This document shows, piece by piece, positions 6,073 through 7,002 of a stretch of DNA of 7,002 nucleotides (its first letter is position 1; the number at the start of each line of letters is the position of its first letter). The notes under the pieces were generated by a model, which did no database searches, was not told where the DNA came from, and saw nothing but the letters and a program-made list of their open reading frames with translations. A program made the position numbers and the translations under genes. The stretch comes from Patescibacteria group bacterium (GTDB taxonomy: Bacteria > Patescibacteriota > Minisyncoccia > Minisyncoccales > CG1-02-41-26), in NCBI GenBank assembly GCA_020724125.1, contig DYHM01000018.1, positions 1 to 7,002 on the forward strand, read 5' to 3'.

Positions 6073-6207
6073 GGAAATCCTAAATACAAAATCCTAAATT
6101 CTAAACAAGTTCCAAATTCAAAATTCAAATTTTCAAAACGGTTTTGAATTTTGGTCATTTGGATTTTGGATTTGTTTAGAAATTAGAAATTAGGATTTAG
6201 AAATTCC
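6073..6207 (-). repeat. R2: 135-bp near-palindromic element in 23S helix 25
   Basis: This copy is identical in length and sequence to R1, R3 and R4. It sits in the helix 25 region, the other classical intervening-sequence site. The right side has its own GC-rich hairpin (CCGCGCC...GGCGCGG, 6206-6230). The left side carries CGCACCTCGCTACGTTCG instead of the flanks seen in the other copies. Confidence 0.9.
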
Positions 6208-6290
6208 GCGCCGAACGCAGTGAGGCGCGGCGGGCTCCGAGTCTTTGCAAGCAAATGGTTTCATGTTCTATTTCACCGGGGTCATCCCCC

Positions 6291-6322
<32 letters not shown>

Positions 6323-6571
6323 GCTATCGGTAAGCGGGTAGTATTTAGTCTTGGCTGATAGTTCAGCCTGCTTCCCTCAGGATTCTCATTTCCTAAGGTA
6401 CTCAAGAAAAACAACAGGGAGCATAAAAGGGTTTTCAGGTACGGGACTATCACCCTCTTTGGTATTCCTTTCCAGGATATTTCCATTAACCAACTTTTAT
6501 CTAAGTATTCTCCCTCAAAAGTATTCCGATAAATCAAGAACACTCCTGACGTTATTTCCTTACAACCCCCA

Positions 6572-6735
6572 GCCACTGCTCCGCAAGGGAAATCCTAAAT
6601 ACAAAATCCTAAATTCTAAACAAGTTCCAAATTCAAAATTCAAATTTTCAAAACGGTTTTGAATTTTGGTCATTTGGATTTTGGATTTGTTTAGAAATTA
6701 GAAATTAGGATTTAGAAATTCCATTGCGAAGCAAT
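6572..6735 (-). repeat. R3: 164-bp copy of the R element in the 23S 5' domain
   Basis: The 135-bp core is 6588-6722. Here the identity with R4 extends outward on both sides, through GCCACTGCTCCGCAAGG on the left and CCATTGCGAAGCAAT on the right. The insertion lies between AGTCTAAACCTACC and TGGGGGTTGTAAGG on the RNA strand, where many bacteria have a short hairpin (helix 16 region). Confidence 0.9.
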
Positions 6736-6783
6736 GGTAGGTTTAGACTTCTCCCTCTTCGCTCGCCGCTACTAAGGGAATAT

Positions 6784-6947
6784 GCCACTGCTCCGCAAGG
6801 GAAATCCTAAATACAAAATCCTAAATTCTAAACAAGTTCCAAATTCAAAATTCAAATTTTCAAAACGGTTTTGAATTTTGGTCATTTGGATTTTGGATTT
6901 GTTTAGAAATTAGAAATTAGGATTTAGAAATTCCATTGCGAAGCAAT
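6784..6947 (-). repeat. R4: 164-bp copy of the R element in the 23S 5' domain
   Basis: This copy is identical to R3 over 164 bp and starts 212 bp from it. Only about 48 nt of 23S core (containing the conserved AGTAGCGGCGAGCGAA) separates the two. It is inserted between GAAAACAAAGC and ATATTCCCTTAG on the RNA strand, around E. coli position 200. Confidence 0.9.
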
Positions 6948-7002
6948 AGCTTTGTTTTCTTTTCCTCTGGGTACTGAGATGTTTCACTTCCCCAGGTTCG
7001 CT

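Noticed and set aside
6572..6947. Repeated units with a short spacer resembling a CRISPR array
   Set aside because: There are only two adjacent copies of 164 bp, the spacer is conserved 23S sequence, and the units are long palindromes.

Overview
The window is AT-rich, and everything supportable in it lies on the minus strand. It holds most of a 23S rRNA gene entering from the right edge, then a 5S rRNA gene, a 5S-like fragment, a PfkB-family sugar/nucleoside kinase gene and the start of a small ferredoxin gene running off the left edge. No 16S or tRNA gene is present. The 23S gene is heavily interrupted, its group I intron encodes a LAGLIDADG protein, and the protein genes lack clear Shine-Dalgarno sites. 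This combination suggests a member of the Candidate Phyla Radiation (Patescibacteria, perhaps a Parcubacteria-type lineage). That placement is inference; the sequence contains no decisive taxonomic marker that I can score without a tree.

Layout in transcription order (high to low coordinates). 7002-1800 is 23S rRNA, from about E. coli position 155 to the 3' end. The corresponding E. coli stretch is about 2750 nt, but here it occupies about 5200 nt, so about 2.4 kb is inserted. I count eleven hairpin-type insertions plus one 733-nt group I intron. Four of the insertions carry the same 135-bp near-palindrome with no difference between copies (R1-R4). Two others share an identical 166-bp core (T1, T2). 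A diverged relative of R sits near the 3' end. The rest are different AT-rich hairpins: a CAGAAAAC-rich one, a CGAAT-rich one, a helix-97 extension and a mini-hairpin. The rRNA core between the insertions reads as normal, conserved 23S, so the gene is probably functional. Many insertions sit at tips of variable helices, including helices 25 and 45, the classical sites of bacterial intervening sequences removed by RNase III.

The group I intron lies after U2593, the position used by the Chlamydomonas chloroplast intron that encodes I-CreI. Its P6 loop carries an I-CreI-like homing endonuclease gene broken by a single in-frame TAA. Downstream of 23S come a spacer with a hairpin, 5S (1677-1564), a 5'-truncated and diverged 5S copy (1533-1452), a weak terminator-like hairpin, and a leader with direct and inverted repeats. 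The kinase gene (1226-222) follows, and 5 nt later the ferredoxin gene (216-1), probably co-transcribed with it.

The most notable feature is the set of palindromic elements multiplied inside a single 23S gene, several of them bounded by short GC-rich hairpins. This looks like a nested, structured-RNA insertion system that spreads within rRNA helices, with or without excision.
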